From Ryuthela nishihirai (Eukaryota; Arthropoda; Arachnida; Araneae; Heptathelidae): a DNA stretch of 64,000 bases. The notes under the pieces were generated by a model. That model was not told the origin of the DNA. It made no database searches and saw only the letters and a program-made list of their open reading frames with translations. Shown here one piece after another: positions 34,205-45,193 of the stretch. Each line of letters starts with the position of its first letter. The stretch's first letter is position 1. Both the position numbers and the translations under genes were made by a program. The stretch lies in contig JAWZYU010000028.1 in the NCBI GenBank assembly GCA_038380435.1, forward strand, positions 42,095,095-42,159,094. Reading direction: 5' to 3'.

Positions 34205-34455
34205 AGGACACACAGAAAGTTGGCGATGGCAGTTGGCGTTCGTTAATATGCACAGGATATGGCTCTGCTGTACACGAGGCTACGGCTCTGCTGTACACGA
34301 GGCTACGGCTCTGCTCCCCATCTAACGGACGGCGGCTTTTCAAAGCCCTCACTGTCCCCTTTCTCATCGAGAGCAGGGTAAGGATTTAGCGGAGATAAAT
34401 CTCAGTGGCAGCCCAACTGGGACTCCAACCTGCTCGTGACGATCCTGAGGTGCTA
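34205..34455 (-). mobile_element. SINE-A, diverged, head-side half
   Basis: Body and decayed head in reverse. Contains a 25-bp tandem duplication of the ggctctgctgtacacgaggc block at about 34260-34310. Confidence 0.75.
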
Positions 34456-34593
34456 CTGACGTAGCATCATAAAATGAAAAGTACTAAGATAATTTAATTA
34501 GATAATTAAAACAAGATTAAGTAAATAACCGAATAATTTAAACACATAATTTTAATTACTCTGATAATTACGAACCAACTCTCGCCCCCTCGT

Positions 34594-34974
34594 GGGTGGG
34601 CGTGGCTCAGTCGGTAACGCGCCAGGCTCGTTATCTGTAGTTCTCAGGTTCGAGTCCCAGCTGGGTCAGGTTGAGATTTATCTCCGCAAAATTTCCCGCC
34701 CTACCACGGTCAGTAGGGGACACTGATGGGCTTGGAAAAGCCGCCGTCCATCGGATGGAACGTTAAGCAGTAGCCCTTTGTGCGGGAGAGCCATACCCTG
34801 TGCACGTTAAAGTACACGCTGGATGGCCTTAACGGGAGGCTACCATCTGTCTCCTAACAGCTGTCCAGTCTGTCCCCTTCCCCCCAAACTTCTCTGAGCC
34901 CTTGAGGTTCTTGTGACCTGGACATTTAACCCATTGTTTGCAAAAAGTGACGCTCAGAGGTAAACCAACCCAAC
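34594..34974 (+). mobile_element. SINE-A, near full length
   Basis: Head gtggctcagtcggtaacgcg with B box ggttcgagtcc; tail gaggtaaaccaacccaac. Confidence 0.92.
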
Positions 34975-35486
34975 TTCTGACACAATTGGTATGCACTTTT
35001 CTTCTGCAACTCTTTCACCATTTGGATTCTCTCAGAAGTGAGACTGAGTCATTTCTCATATTTAAATTAACACAAAGGAAAGCTTACTTTTTGACGAAGT
35101 GCAGTTGAAAGACACTTCAAAATCTTTAGTTGAAATAAAAAAAAGAAAAGTCAATAGACTCTTTCCTGGAAAGTTACAAAAGGAAAAGATCCTTTAAAAA
35201 AATCTCCCATTTCATTGACCATCATTTGACTTTCTAAAGATTTCGATGGAAGCTGACAATGGAAATGAAGATTTCTGCGACGGTGTTTGGCGATACAAAA
35301 GAAAATTTCATCAAAGAAAACGTTTTTTATTACACCCAAGACCTTATTTATGCGGCATTGCTTGAATTGTGACAACGTAAAGTTTGGTGCATATTTAAAT
35401 TCTTTTCATTTCCATTCAGAAATCAGTGAAGCATTCCCTCTTCAAAACCATATCGACCGTTCACAGCGACTTCACATCTGTGGTTA
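34975..35486. other. No recognised feature
   Basis: AT-rich; short frames on both strands are without recognisable domains. Confidence 0.45.
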
Positions 35487-35494
35487 GTTTAAAA

Positions 35495-35681
35495 CAGCGG
35501 TTCCCAAACTTTTGAAAGCGGAGGAACGCTGTTTTAATTTTAAAAATATGGCGGACCCCTGAGGAGGGATCTGCCGTATTTTAACCTCTTAACCACCTCA
35601 AAAATGTATTTCTTGCGGATCCCCTCAGATCTCAATGCTAGGTCCCCTGGGGGTCCGCGGACCACAGGTTGGGAACCTCTG
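35495..35681. mobile_element. hAT-type MITE
   Basis: Terminal inverted repeat cagcggttcccaaac at left and gttgggaacctctg at right. The 8-bp flanks are gtttaaaa (35487-35494) and gtctagaa (35682-35689), 6 of 8 matching. Interior has a second inverted pair (ggaccccgag / ctgggggtccgcgg-type). Typical non-autonomous hAT structure; no coding. Confidence 0.88.
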
Positions 35682-35760
35682 GTCTAGAAAATACAGATGC
35701 AGGAGTCGCAGCAGCTGGGAAAAAAGGCATGATCACTTATTGCAAACTCTCTTTGTAACT

Positions 35761-36147
35761 GGGGCGGGAGTGGCTCAGTCGGTAGCACGCCAGGCTCGTA
35801 ATCTGTAGTTCCCAGGTTCGAGTCCCAGCTGGGTCAGCGTTGAGATTTATCTCCGCAAAATTTCCCCGCCCTGCCCACGGTCAGTAGGGGACGCCGATGG
35901 CCTAGAAAAGGCCGCCGTACGTCGGATGGGACGTTAAGCCGTGTGCACCCGTGTGGGGGAGAGCCATAACCCTTTGCACTTTAAAGAACACTCTGGATGG
36001 CCTTGATGGGAGGCTACCATCTGTCTCCCAACAGCTGTTCCAGTGGGTCCCCTCCCCCAACCTTCTCTGAGCCTTCGGGGTCCTTGTGCCCTGGCCATTT
36101 AGCTCATGGTCTGCAAAAAAGTGCCGCTCAGAGGTAAAACATTCCAA
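35761..36147 (+). mobile_element. SINE-A, full length, with target-site duplication
   Basis: 13-bp duplication tctctttgtaact (35748-35760) and tctctttgtcact (36148-36160), one mismatch. Confidence 0.92.
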
Positions 36148-36324
36148 TCTCTTTGTCACTGGAGGTGCGTTATACGAAATTTCTCATCAGAGTTGATCAT
36201 TCATAAACATAAAATGCAATATCATAGTTTATATTTTTAGTGAGCCGTTAGACTAGGGAACCTTTATTGTAGTCAGTCGTGTTGTTTGAATTATTTTTGC
36301 ATGAGTGGTAGTAGTGTGAATATA

Positions 36325-37160
36325 TTCGGGCTAAATGGTAGGTCACATGGACCCCAAGGGCTTGGAGAAATTTGGGGGGTAGGGAGGAGACCCACTGGGT
36401 ATCAACCCCGTCGCAGGTAATTCCCGTCAAGGCCATCCAGCTGTTCTTTAGCGTGCATAGGATATCACTTTCTTTTGCACTCGGTGCCACGGCTCAACGT
36501 CCCATTTGATGGATGGCGTCTATTTCAAGCACATCGATGTCCCTAACTCCAAGAACAGGGCGGGGTTTTTACCGCAGATACATTTCGACGTCTATCTCAA
36601 TAATCCACAGCAATTTTCAAGCATATCAGTGTCCATTACGCCAAGGACAGGGCTGGGTTTTTCCGCAGTAAAATTTCAACGGCTCTCTGAGTAATGCACA
36701 GTAATTTTCAAGCACATCGGTGTCCCTTACTCCAAGGATAGGGCGGGGGTTTATCAGAGATAAATTTCAACGTATATATCAGTAATCTACAGTAATTTTT
36801 AAGCACATCGGTCTCCCTTACGCCAAGGACAGGGCGGGGGTTTTACCGCAGACAAATTTCAACGGCTATCTCAGTAATTCACAGTAATTTTCAAGCACAT
36901 CAGTGTCCCTTACTACAAAGACAGGGCTGGGGTGTTACAGCAAATAAATTTCAACGGCTATCTCAGTAATCCACAGTACTTTTCAAGCACATCGGTGTCC
37001 CTTACTCCAAGGACAGGGCGGGGTTTTACCGCAGATAAATTTCAACGGCTATCTCAGTAATCCACAGTAATTTTCAAGCACATCGGCGTCCCTTTCTCCA
37101 AGAACAGGGCGGGGTTTTACCGCAGATATATTTCAACAGCTATCTCAGCAATGCATAGTA
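36325..37160 (-). repeat. SINE-A whose body has been amplified into a 92-bp tandem array
   Basis: A reverse SINE-A fragment begins at 36325 and reaches its acatcgatgtccctaactcc region at 36526. From there a unit of 91-92 bases repeats seven times. The caagcacatc landmark lies at 36526, 36618, 36709, 36800, 36892, 36984 and 37075. Each unit carries tcggtgtcccttactcc, acagggcgggg and gcagataaatttcaacg, all homologous to one stretch of SINE-A. The tRNA-like head is not present after the last unit. The array ends about 130 bases before an exon. Confidence 0.9.
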
Positions 37161-37292
37161 ATTTGGCACTCCAATCACTGTCCCATCAATTTTTTTTCGT
37201 CTGAAATTTTAAATATGAAGTAAAATCAAAAATCTTTAATATTCTAATAGTTTCAAATTTGTTTTACAAGTTTTATTTTTTACCATTCGCAG

Positions 37293-37838
37293 ATACTTCC
37301 GAGTACGAATTAATCAAACACTTGAACCTTTCCTTCCCCACTGGTCATCTGGAGTATCTGAAGAAGCAGATTTTCCAATACATCAGCAGAACCGATCAAC
37401 GGATACGGGATGCAAGCTACGAGAGCAAGGACTTTGATCCATTCAGCAGCATCCATGACCACTCGGATAGCTATATGTACTCTTCCGATTCGGATGCTGG
37501 AGACAACTTTGATTTCTCACCGGATCTCTTCAACCAAGCTCTCCTTGTAAAGCAAGAGCCTGACCGACGTCATCGGAAGAGACCCTCTACGTCATCGTCA
37601 TGGCTTCAGATTGGTTCTCGGAACGAAGAAGCCAGCACGACTCCTCTCGTGGACACCGCCTCCGATCTCTTTCAGCCCATCAATACCGTCACTATGACTA
37701 CGCTCCCGAGCGTCCCTCGACGGCATCCTTGTGAGAACTTGAGATGTGAGTTTGGTGGTTTCTGTGTCCCCAATGAGGAGAGTGGAGGTTTCCGATGCCG
37801 TTGTCCTATCGGGAGGAAAGGTAGAACGTGTGAGATAG
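37293..37838 (+). CDS. Exon of an EGF/laminin-G matrix protein (linker plus EGF-like domain)
   Basis: Acceptor: a pyrimidine-rich tract ending ttcgcag (AG 37291-37292). Donor: a perfect GTAAGT (37839-37844). The exon is 546 bases, phase 1 at both ends. It encodes about 182 residues. First comes a non-descript segment (TSEYELIKHLNLSFPTGHLE). Then an acidic Ser/Asp-rich stretch (HDHSDSYMYSSDSDAGDNFD) and a Ser/Thr-rich linker. Last is one EGF-like domain with six cysteines spaced C-x4-C-x5-C-x10-C-x-C-x8-C. An S/T-rich linker before the first EGF and laminin G pair fits agrin- or pikachurin-type proteins. Extracellular. Upstream exons are not seen in the window. Confidence 0.85.
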
Positions 37839-37957
37839 GTAAGTCATTAAAATTAGTCATTTCTTACTAGGGTAAACAATTTTTTCGTTTTCAATCTGCC
37901 ATTTTCCAGTTGTAGTTGGCATTTACATTTTTGATTCGATGAACCTGTTAGATTGGT

Positions 37958-38160
37958 GACGAGGGCTGGGTCATTCGGTAATGCTCCAGGATCGTAATCT
38001 GAATCTTCCAGGTTCGAGTCCCACGTTTGCCAGCATTTAGAATCATCTCCCCTAAACCTTTTTCCTACCCTCTGTCAGAAAGGGGTCACTAATAGGTTTG
38101 GAAAAGCCGCCGTCCGTTGAGTGGGATGCTAAACCCTAACATCATGTGTAGAAGTCCTGA
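37958..38160 (+). mobile_element. SINE-A, diverged head half
   Basis: Old copy with B box ggttcgagtccc and decayed body; cut by the next copy. Confidence 0.75.
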
Positions 38161-38162
38161 GC

Positions 38163-38536
38163 TGTGCGGTAGCGCGCCAGGCTCGTAATCTGTAGTTCCC
38201 AGGTTCGAGTCCCAGCTGGGTCAGCGTTGAGATTTATCTCCGCAAAATTCCCCGCCCTGCCCACGGTCAGTAGGGGACACCGATGGGCTTGGAAAGGCCG
38301 CCGTCCGTCGGATGGGACGTTAAGCCGTGGTCCCGTTTGCGGGAGAGCCACACCCTGTGCACGTTAAAGAACACTCTGGATGGCCTTGACGGGAAGCTAA
38401 CATCTGTCTCCCAACAACTGTTCCAGTGGGGTCCCTCCCCCAACCTTCTCTGAGCCTTCGGGGTCCATGTGACCTGGCCATTTAGCCCATGGTGTGAAAA
38501 AAAGTGCCGCTCAGAGGTAAAACAACCCAACCCAAC
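38163..38536 (+). mobile_element. SINE-A, almost complete
   Basis: Starts at cggtagcgcgccaggctcg, lacking only the first bases of the head. Tail (aaccc)3. Confidence 0.92.
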
Positions 38537-38537
38537 C

Positions 38538-38697
38538 CTGGGCTGTGTTGTTTTACCTATCAGAGGCACTTTTTTGCACACAATGGGCTAAATGGACAGG
38601 TCACAAGGACTCGGAAGGTTCAGACAAGAATGGGAGGAGGGAGCTCACTGGACAGCTGTTGGGAGACAGATGGCAACCTCCCGTCAAGGCCACAAAC
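38538..38697 (-). mobile_element. SINE-A tail-side fragment
   Basis: Tail ctgtgttgttttacctatca in reverse; ends at gtcaaggccac. Confidence 0.8.
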
Positions 38698-38919
38698 CAT
38701 GCCTTTCTGGTACTCGAACAGATTTCGGCAACTACAGGGTCACCACAAGCACCATCCACGGCACCACCGAAGAGGTATTGTATAGAACATAAGGATTGCA
38801 AAAAACATATTGCCTACTATTGGTCCCAATATCAGTTGAGCAATTTGCAGTAATACGTTTTGTGTATAACAAAGGAACTCTGAAATACCTCTAGAAACAT
38901 TTTATTGGTCAAATGAGCT

Positions 38920-39034
38920 TCATTTTCTTGCACACAATGGTCTAAATGGTACACAATGGGCCAGGTCACAAGGACCCCAAGAGCTCGGAGAAGGTTAGGG
39001 GGAGGGGACCCACTGGAATAGCTGTTGGGAGACA
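38920..39034 (-). mobile_element. SINE-A tail-side fragment
   Basis: Starts at ttgcacacaatgg in reverse, with a small internal duplication (acacaatggtctaaatggt then acacaatgggcc). Ends at gttgggagacaag. Confidence 0.75.
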
Positions 39035-39072
39035 AGATAACAGATATAGTCCAAATTCTTAAAAAACTTCTG

Positions 39073-39560
39073 TGACCCGGTGGCCGAGTGACTAGTGTAC
39101 TTGGCTACTGATCTAAGGGTTAGTTGGTTGTTTTACCTCTCAGCGGCACTTTTTTTTGCACACAATGTTCTAAATGGCCAGATCACAAGAACCCCGAATG
39201 CTCAGAGAAGGTTGTGGGAGGGGACCCACTGGAGCAGCAGTTGGGAGACAGATGGTAACCTCCCGTCAAAGCCATCCAGTGTGTTCATTAATGCTCTTCC
39301 GCACACGGTGTCACGTCTTAACGTCCCATCCGACGGACGGCGGCCTTTCCAAGATCTTCGGTGTCCCCTACTGACCGTGGGCAGGGAGTTTCGTGGAGAT
39401 ATGATCTAAGGGACCCCGGATTCGAGCCATGGGTAAGGCATGGATGTTCGTATTGTTTTTCTGCTGAAGTCCTGCCATCTTCACAGACTTACTACGGCAT
39501 ATAAACTGACAGGCTCCTGTCAGACCTCTGTGGCAAGCAGCTGCTTGAGAGGGTATTTAT
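39073..39560 (+). mobile_element. SINE-B interrupted by a SINE-A
   Basis: Head half 39073-39117 (ggtggccgagtgactag), then resumes at about 39402 with the B-box region and runs to cagctgcttgagagggtatt. tgatctaaggg is duplicated on both sides of the inserted SINE-A. Confidence 0.9.
39118..39401 (-). mobile_element. SINE-A nested in SINE-B
   Basis: Reverse copy truncated at its head (stops near gggagtttcgtggagata). The 11-bp duplication is of SINE-B sequence (tgatctaaggg). Confidence 0.9.
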
Positions 39561-40782
39561 TTGTTATCCCAATGGAAACCAAATAAGAAACAGTATCTTG
39601 AAGAATAACTTTTTTATGAAAGTCAGACTAAAACATTTAAAGCAAGTTATCAGATTTTTGAATTTCATCAGTTTGATTCAGTATTTAAATAGCTTCGAAA
39701 ACTGGAATATTTAACATAAAAATTTGTCAGTTCTAAGAATTTATCTCGAAAGCAAATCATACATAAGAATTGTTATATCAAACTATTTACAAAAGAAAAG
39801 TTCAATACTACAGTTTTTCCAATTTGTTAGCTTTTGTCAATGTATCAGTACTGGAAAACACTTTGCTAAAAGTGAGGCTTCGAGGAAGGAATACTTATAT
39901 TTTGCAGATTCGTCATGTTATTCCACACAATCATTTGCTTCTTAGTTTAAAATCAAGTTCAACCCTTAAAATCCTAATTTATTTTGAAGAGCTTTAAATA
40001 CGAAAACTAAAAGAATCGTAGACTCTTATCTTGATTTAAGCAGCTAACAAAAATTGGTCATGTTTATACAAATGTTCAATGATTCTTATTACAGTTTTTT
40101 TACATTGGTTTTTGCCTTTAAGCAAAGTTATAAAAAACATTAAGCTTTTTTCAACATAAAGAATCAGTAGCAAAGTACATATTTTTGTGAGAGAGGTAAT
40201 ATAATTGAAGAAATAAGATTTTTCAAGGAAAGTATTTTTAAAGAGAAGGCTGATTTAACCCTTATTATTATTTAAGTATTTCCTCCCTGGCTACACCATT
40301 ATATGGAATTAATAATAAATGACAGAAATAGAAACGCTCTATCAATAGTTTCAAAGTCTAATAATTATTTCCCTGTTATCTCGAAGTTTTATATTTTACT
40401 TTTCATACAATTTAATATTTCCACTCTTAGGTCGATTGAAAAAAAAAAGTTTCATCTTAAAAATAAGTTTTCCTTTAATTCAAATTTTCAAAAATGTATC
40501 TTTCAGAATATAAAACAACCATAATAATATTTTTTTGATATTCATAACCAGGATCGATTTAGGAGGGGCAGGTTGGAAGGACGAATATTATATTTTGCAG
40601 AATCGTCATGGTTTTCCACACAATCATTTGCTTCTTAGTTTAAAATCAAATTTAACCCTTAAAATCCTAATTAATTTTGAAGAGCTTTAAATCTGAAAAG
40701 TAAAAGAATCGCAGACTCTTATTTTGATTTAAGCAAGGGCAGCCCGTTCTTGAGAATGCTGTTAAAGATAATCGGGTTAAAG
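39561..40782. repeat. AT-rich stretch with a direct duplication of about 150 bp
   Basis: 39895-40045 and 40582-40735 are about 88% identical, both starting near ttatattttgcagattcgtc or its variant and ending in ttgatttaagca. No gene seen; frames in this stretch are AT-driven. Confidence 0.75.
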
Positions 40783-41510
40783 GATCTGGCAACCTTCGTG
40801 TCACGTGACACGAAGGTTGCCAGATCACTAATTTCTAAAAAAAACGTTGCCAGATATTTTTTCTGTATTCTGTAGTCAACAAGTAGTGTTCGGATATTTT
40901 TTTGAGCGACTGTAGGTGGTCATATTATTTTGATACTAGATCGTGTGGGCTCACTCACGGAAATATTGAGCGTGTGCAGTTACCGTTCACAGCAAACAGG
41001 AGCGTGTGCAGTAACTGCACACGCTCCTGTTTGCTGTGAACGGTAACTGGAGCGTGTACAGTTGCTGTACACGCTCCAGATATTTTTCCTGAATTCTGTA
41101 ATCACGTGACACGAAGGTTGCCAGATCACTAATTTCTAAAAAAAAAATCGATGCCAGATATTTTTTCTGAATTCTGTAGTCAACCATAGTGTTCGGATAT
41201 TTTTTTGAGCGACTGTAGGTGGTCATATTATTTTGATACTAGATCGTGTGGGCTCACTCACGGAAACATTGAGCGTGTGCAGTTACCGTTCACAGCAAAA
41301 TGGAGCGTGTGCAGTAACTGCACACGCTCCAGTTTGAACGGTAACTGGAGCGTGTACAGTTGCTGTACACACTCCAGATATTTTTCCTGAATTCTGTAAT
41401 CATGTGACACGAAGGTTGCCAGATCACTAATTTCTAAAAAAATCATTGCCAGATATTTTTTCTGAATTCTGTAATCAACCATAGCGTTCGGATACTTTTT
41501 TGAGCGACTG
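40783..41510. mobile_element. Composite CAGTCGCTC-MITE with the central module twice
   Basis: Begins inside a hairpin (ctggcaaccttcgtgtcacg); the left outer arm is missing. Ends in gagcgactg with TA at 41511-41512. The ggtggtcat module occurs twice, at about 40915 and 41216, each followed by gcgtgtgcagtaactgcaca and gtgtacagttgctgtacac palindromes, so a unit of about 300 bp is tandemly duplicated. Confidence 0.88.
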
Positions 41511-41635
41511 TACTACTAAAAATTCAATACTTAGACGAGCAAAGGTTCTTTATACTCAGACTAGCAAAGGCTTCCTCTACATTTGAACAACAAAAGACTT
41601 TATACTTATGCTAATAACGCTTTCTTCTACATTGG

Positions 41636-42184
41636 TTTCCGTAAATTAAGAAAAATCTCTATGTTAAGTCAATGGGAACTAACGTCAACGCTCTATAATT
41701 TCTAAAATAAATTTTTTTTGAGAAATGCAATTGCAGATAAAGAACTCAATCAAATAAATCAATATCTGGATTTCAACAATATTCGTTCAATATTTAGAGA
41801 CTTATGGAAGTTTGAATATTTAGCGATAACAATGCCAGCCACAAAAATTGACTTCAGAAGTTAATTAAAACTAATAATAAGTATTGGATCAAAGTGTTTA
41901 ATAAAATAAGTTTGTATTTTAGAACTTTGTGTAAAGAATTCTTTCACTATTCTTCAGTTTTGTAGAAGTTCATAAGACTGGCATTGCTGTTGTTAAATAT
42001 TCAAACTTGCACAACTCATTAAATACTGAACGAATATTGCTGAAAACCGAGATATTGATTTATTTGATTGAGATCTTTATCTGCAATCACATTTTTCAAA
42101 ACAAAAAATTATTTTAAAAGTTATAGAGCTTTGACGTTAGCTTCCCATTGACTTAACAATAGGGATTTTCCTTAATTTATGGAA
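41636..42184. repeat. Fold-back repeat, arms about 200 bp
   Basis: 41636-41835 pairs imperfectly with 41975-42184 in inverted orientation around a spacer of about 140 bases. Shared blocks include ccgtaaattaagaaaaatc / ttttccttaatttatgg, gtcaatggga / tcccattgac and tgcaattgcagataaag / ctttatctgcaatcac. Related blocks occur at 15900-16080, 43400-43520 and 46860-46970. A MITE-like family is likely; termini not defined. Confidence 0.75.
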
Positions 42185-42328
42185 ACTAGTGTATATTCAT
42201 ACCAGCGAAGATATCCATTTAAATTTAGATTAACGAAGACTCGCTTTCTTTGTCTCCACATACTTAATGAACACCTTATGCATGTATAATTCAAATGTGT
42301 TCTCTTTCTATCAAATTGTCTCTTATAG

Positions 42329-42530
42329 AGGAAGAAATCCGCTACCCTCGTTTCCAAGGCCACTCTTATTTATCCCTGAGGACTTCCAACGATGCTTCCA
42401 AGTTTATGAGACTGCAAATAGAGTTTCGACCAGAACTCTACGAAGGACTTTTGCTGTACTCTGGCGACGGAAACGACAAGGATGGGATGTTCGTCGCGTT
42501 GCTATTGAGGAACGGAATTCTCGAATGCAG
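42329..42530 (+). CDS. Exon of the same gene: first half of a laminin G domain
   Basis: Acceptor cttatag (AG 42327-42328), donor GTCAGT (42531-42536). Enters in phase 1, matching the exon ending at 37838, and leaves in phase 2. Encodes IRYPRFQGHSYLSLRT, LQIEFRPELYEGLLLYSG and MFVALLLRNGILECR. The F-x-G-x-SYL start and the GLLLYSG core are classic laminin G strands. The intron upstream (about 4.5 kb) is filled with SINE-A and SINE-B copies, a composite MITE and AT-rich DNA. Confidence 0.92.
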
Positions 42531-42580
42531 GTCAGTGCTTAATATTTCGCCATATGCATTTTAGTTATCAAGGATTATCA

Positions 42581-42968
42581 TTGGATTGGATTGTTTTACC
42601 TCTGAGCGGCACTTTTTTGCACACCATGGGCTAAATGGTCAGGCCACAAGGACCCCGAGGCTCAGAGAAGGTTGGGTGAGGGGACCCACTGGAACATCTG
42701 TTGGGAGACAGATGGTAGCCTCCCTTCGAGGCCATCCAGCGTGTTCTTTAACGTGCACAGGGTATGACTCTCCCGCACACGGGGGCCACGGCTTAACGTC
42801 CCATCCGACGGACGGCAGCCTTTTCAAGCCCATCAGTGTCCCCTACTGACCGTGGGCAGGGCGGGGAAATTTCGCGGAGGTAAATCTCAACGCTGACCCA
42901 GCTGGGACTCGAACCTGGGAACTACAGATTACGAGCCTGGCGCGCTACCGACTGAGCCACCCCCGCCC
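42581..42968 (-). mobile_element. SINE-A, full length, with target-site duplication
   Basis: Perfect 12-bp duplication caaggattatca at 42569-42580 and 42969-42980. Lies 51 bases after the donor of the exon ending at 42530. Confidence 0.95.
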
Positions 42969-43062
42969 CAAGGATTATCAAAGGATTATCAAAGTGCTGT
43001 AATGGTAAATATTAGACTTTACAAGTGAAACTTAAGTGTCATCAATTTTCTAACAGTTTGTA

Positions 43063-43311
43063 CAGTCGCTCAAAAAAGTATCCGAACACTACGGTTGATT
43101 ACAGAATTCAGAAAAAATATCTGGCAACGATTTTTTTAGAAATTAGTGATATGGCAACCTTCGTGTCACGTGACAGCCGCAGCGTAATCTTTTTTTCAGT
43201 GTCACGTGACACGAAGGTTGCCAGATCACTAATTTCTAAAAAAATCGTTGCCAGATATTTTTCTGAATTCTGTAATCAACAGTAGTGTTCGGATACTTTT
43301 TTGAGTGACTG
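43063..43311. mobile_element. CAGTCGCTC-MITE, complete
   Basis: TA on both sides (43061-43062, 43312-43313). Two hairpin arms with gtgtcacgtgacac at the centre and an extra insert of about 27 bases (cagccgcagcgtaatc...) in the loop. Confidence 0.9.
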
Positions 43312-43564
43312 TACCTTATATAACTTCAGTGGTCATTGATTTATAATTATTCATGTTATGAGTGCGACGCTGACTCCGAAGTTCCGTAATAGTTAAAATA
43401 AGCGTTTTATAGGAAAATGCGATTTAAAGGAAATTAAGGATCTCAATCAGTTCTATCTAAATATTGATTTTCAACAATATTCCTGCAGTCTTCAAACAGT
43501 TGTAAAGGTCTAAACATTTAACGTAAGTATTAGGAATAATTTCCATTTGTAGTTAATTGCAACT

Positions 43565-43908
43565 GGGTTGGGTTGTTTTACCTCTGAGCGGCACTTTTTT
43601 GCACACCATGGCTAAATGGCCAGGCCACAAGGACCCCGAAGGCTCAGAGAAGGATGGGGGAGGGGACCCACTGGAACAGCTGTTGGGAGACAGATGGTAA
43701 CCTCCCGTCAAGGCCATCCAGCGTGTTCTTTAACGTGCACAGGGTATGGCTCTCCCGCACACGGGGGCCACGGCTTAACGTCCCATCCGACGGACGGCAG
43801 CCTTTTCAAGCCCATCGGTGTCCCCTACTGACCGTGGGCAGGGCGGGGAATTTTGTGGAGATAAATCTCAACGCTGACCCAGCTGGGACTCGAACCTGGG
43901 AACTAGAG
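43565..43908 (-). mobile_element. SINE-A, 5'-truncated, with target-site duplication
   Basis: Perfect 11-bp duplication taattgcaact at 43554-43564 and 43909-43919. The copy stops inside the head just past the B box, showing that truncated copies are genuine insertions. Confidence 0.93.
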
Positions 43909-44046
43909 TAATTGCAACTGAAATAAGAAGTATTATTTGAAACCATTTGATAAATTACTGCATATTTTGAAAGTGTACGTAAATAATTTATTCAATATTT
44001 CTTTAATTTTTTGATAAATTGCTTTAAACGTATTCATCATCATCCT

Positions 44047-44431
44047 AGGGACGGGGGTGGCTTAGTCGGTAGCGCGCCACACTCGTAATCTGTAGTTCCC
44101 AGGTTCGAGACCCAGCTGGGTCAGCGTTGAGATTTATCTCCACAAAATTCAACGCCCTGCCCACGGTCAGTAGGGGACGCCGATGGGCTTGGAAAGGCCG
44201 CCGCCCGTGGGATGGGACGTTAAGCCGTGGTTCCGTGTGCGGGAGAGCCATACCTGTGCACGTTAAAGAACACGCTGGATGGCCTTGATGGGAGGCTACC
44301 ATCTGTCTCCCAACAGCTGTTCCAGTGGGTCCCCTCCCCCAACCTTCTCTGAGCCTTCGGGGTCCTTGTGGCCTGGCCATTTAGCCTATGGTGTGCAAAA
44401 AAGTGCCGCTCAGAGGTAAAACAACCCAACC
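44047..44431 (+). mobile_element. SINE-A, full length, with target-site duplication
   Basis: Perfect 12-bp duplication catcatcatcct at 44035-44046 and 44432-44443. Confidence 0.94.
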
Positions 44432-44444
44432 CATCATCATCCTC

Positions 44445-44755
44445 AAGGACTCAATGAGGTGTTAAAAACACCGAGGTGATATTGCCGCCCATGAACCTGT
44501 CTAGAGCATCCACAGTTGCTGGTGGATATTGACGGGCTCGAACAGATCTTTCCAAATCGTCCCACAAATTCTCAATGGGGTTGAGATCAGGCGATCGGAA
44601 GATGGCGCCATGATGCGGAAAGAGAATCGTTACGAACGGGTGTAGAATGTCGGCGAGGATGTTCACATACCTTGTGCCGGTGACGGAGGTCTCGACGAGT
44701 ACTAGGAGCTACAAGGAAGCCACTGTAAACGCACCTTAAACTGTTACACGCTTCC
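44445..44755 (-). pseudogene. Tc1/mariner transposase fragment (copy 4)
   Basis: Minus-strand frame with FRSPDLNPIENLWDDLERSV, the catalytic-Glu region of Tc1 transposases, ending at 44451. The upstream part fades out by about 44755, where a SINE-A starts. No termini seen. Confidence 0.8.
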
Positions 44756-44764
44756 ACCTGCCTC

Positions 44765-45148
44765 TGGGGCGGGGGTGGCTCAGTCGGTAGCGTGGCAGAC
44801 TCGTAATCTGTAGTTCCCAGGTTCGAGTCCCATCTGGGACAGCGTTGAGATTTATCTCCACAAAATTCCCCGCCCTGCCCACGGTCAGTAGGGGACACCG
44901 ATGGGCTTGGAAAGACGCCGTCCGTCGGATGGAACGTTAAGCCGTGGCCCCGTGTGCGGGTGAGCCATACCCTGTGCACGTTAAAGAACACGCTGGATGG
45001 CCTTGATGGGAGGTTACCATCTGTCTCCCAACAGCTGTTCCAGTGGGTCCCCTCCCCCAACCTTCTCTGAGCCTTCGGGGTCCTTGTGACCTGGCCAATT
45101 AGCCCATGGTGTGCAAAAAAGTGCCGCTCAGAGGTAAAAGAACCCAAC
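44765..45148 (+). mobile_element. SINE-A, full length
   Basis: Complete copy from ggggcgggggtggctc to the tail aacccaaccc. Confidence 0.93.
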
Positions 45149-45193
45149 CCCAAATAAATGCATCATGATTAATTTGAGTTTACTATTGTAAAT

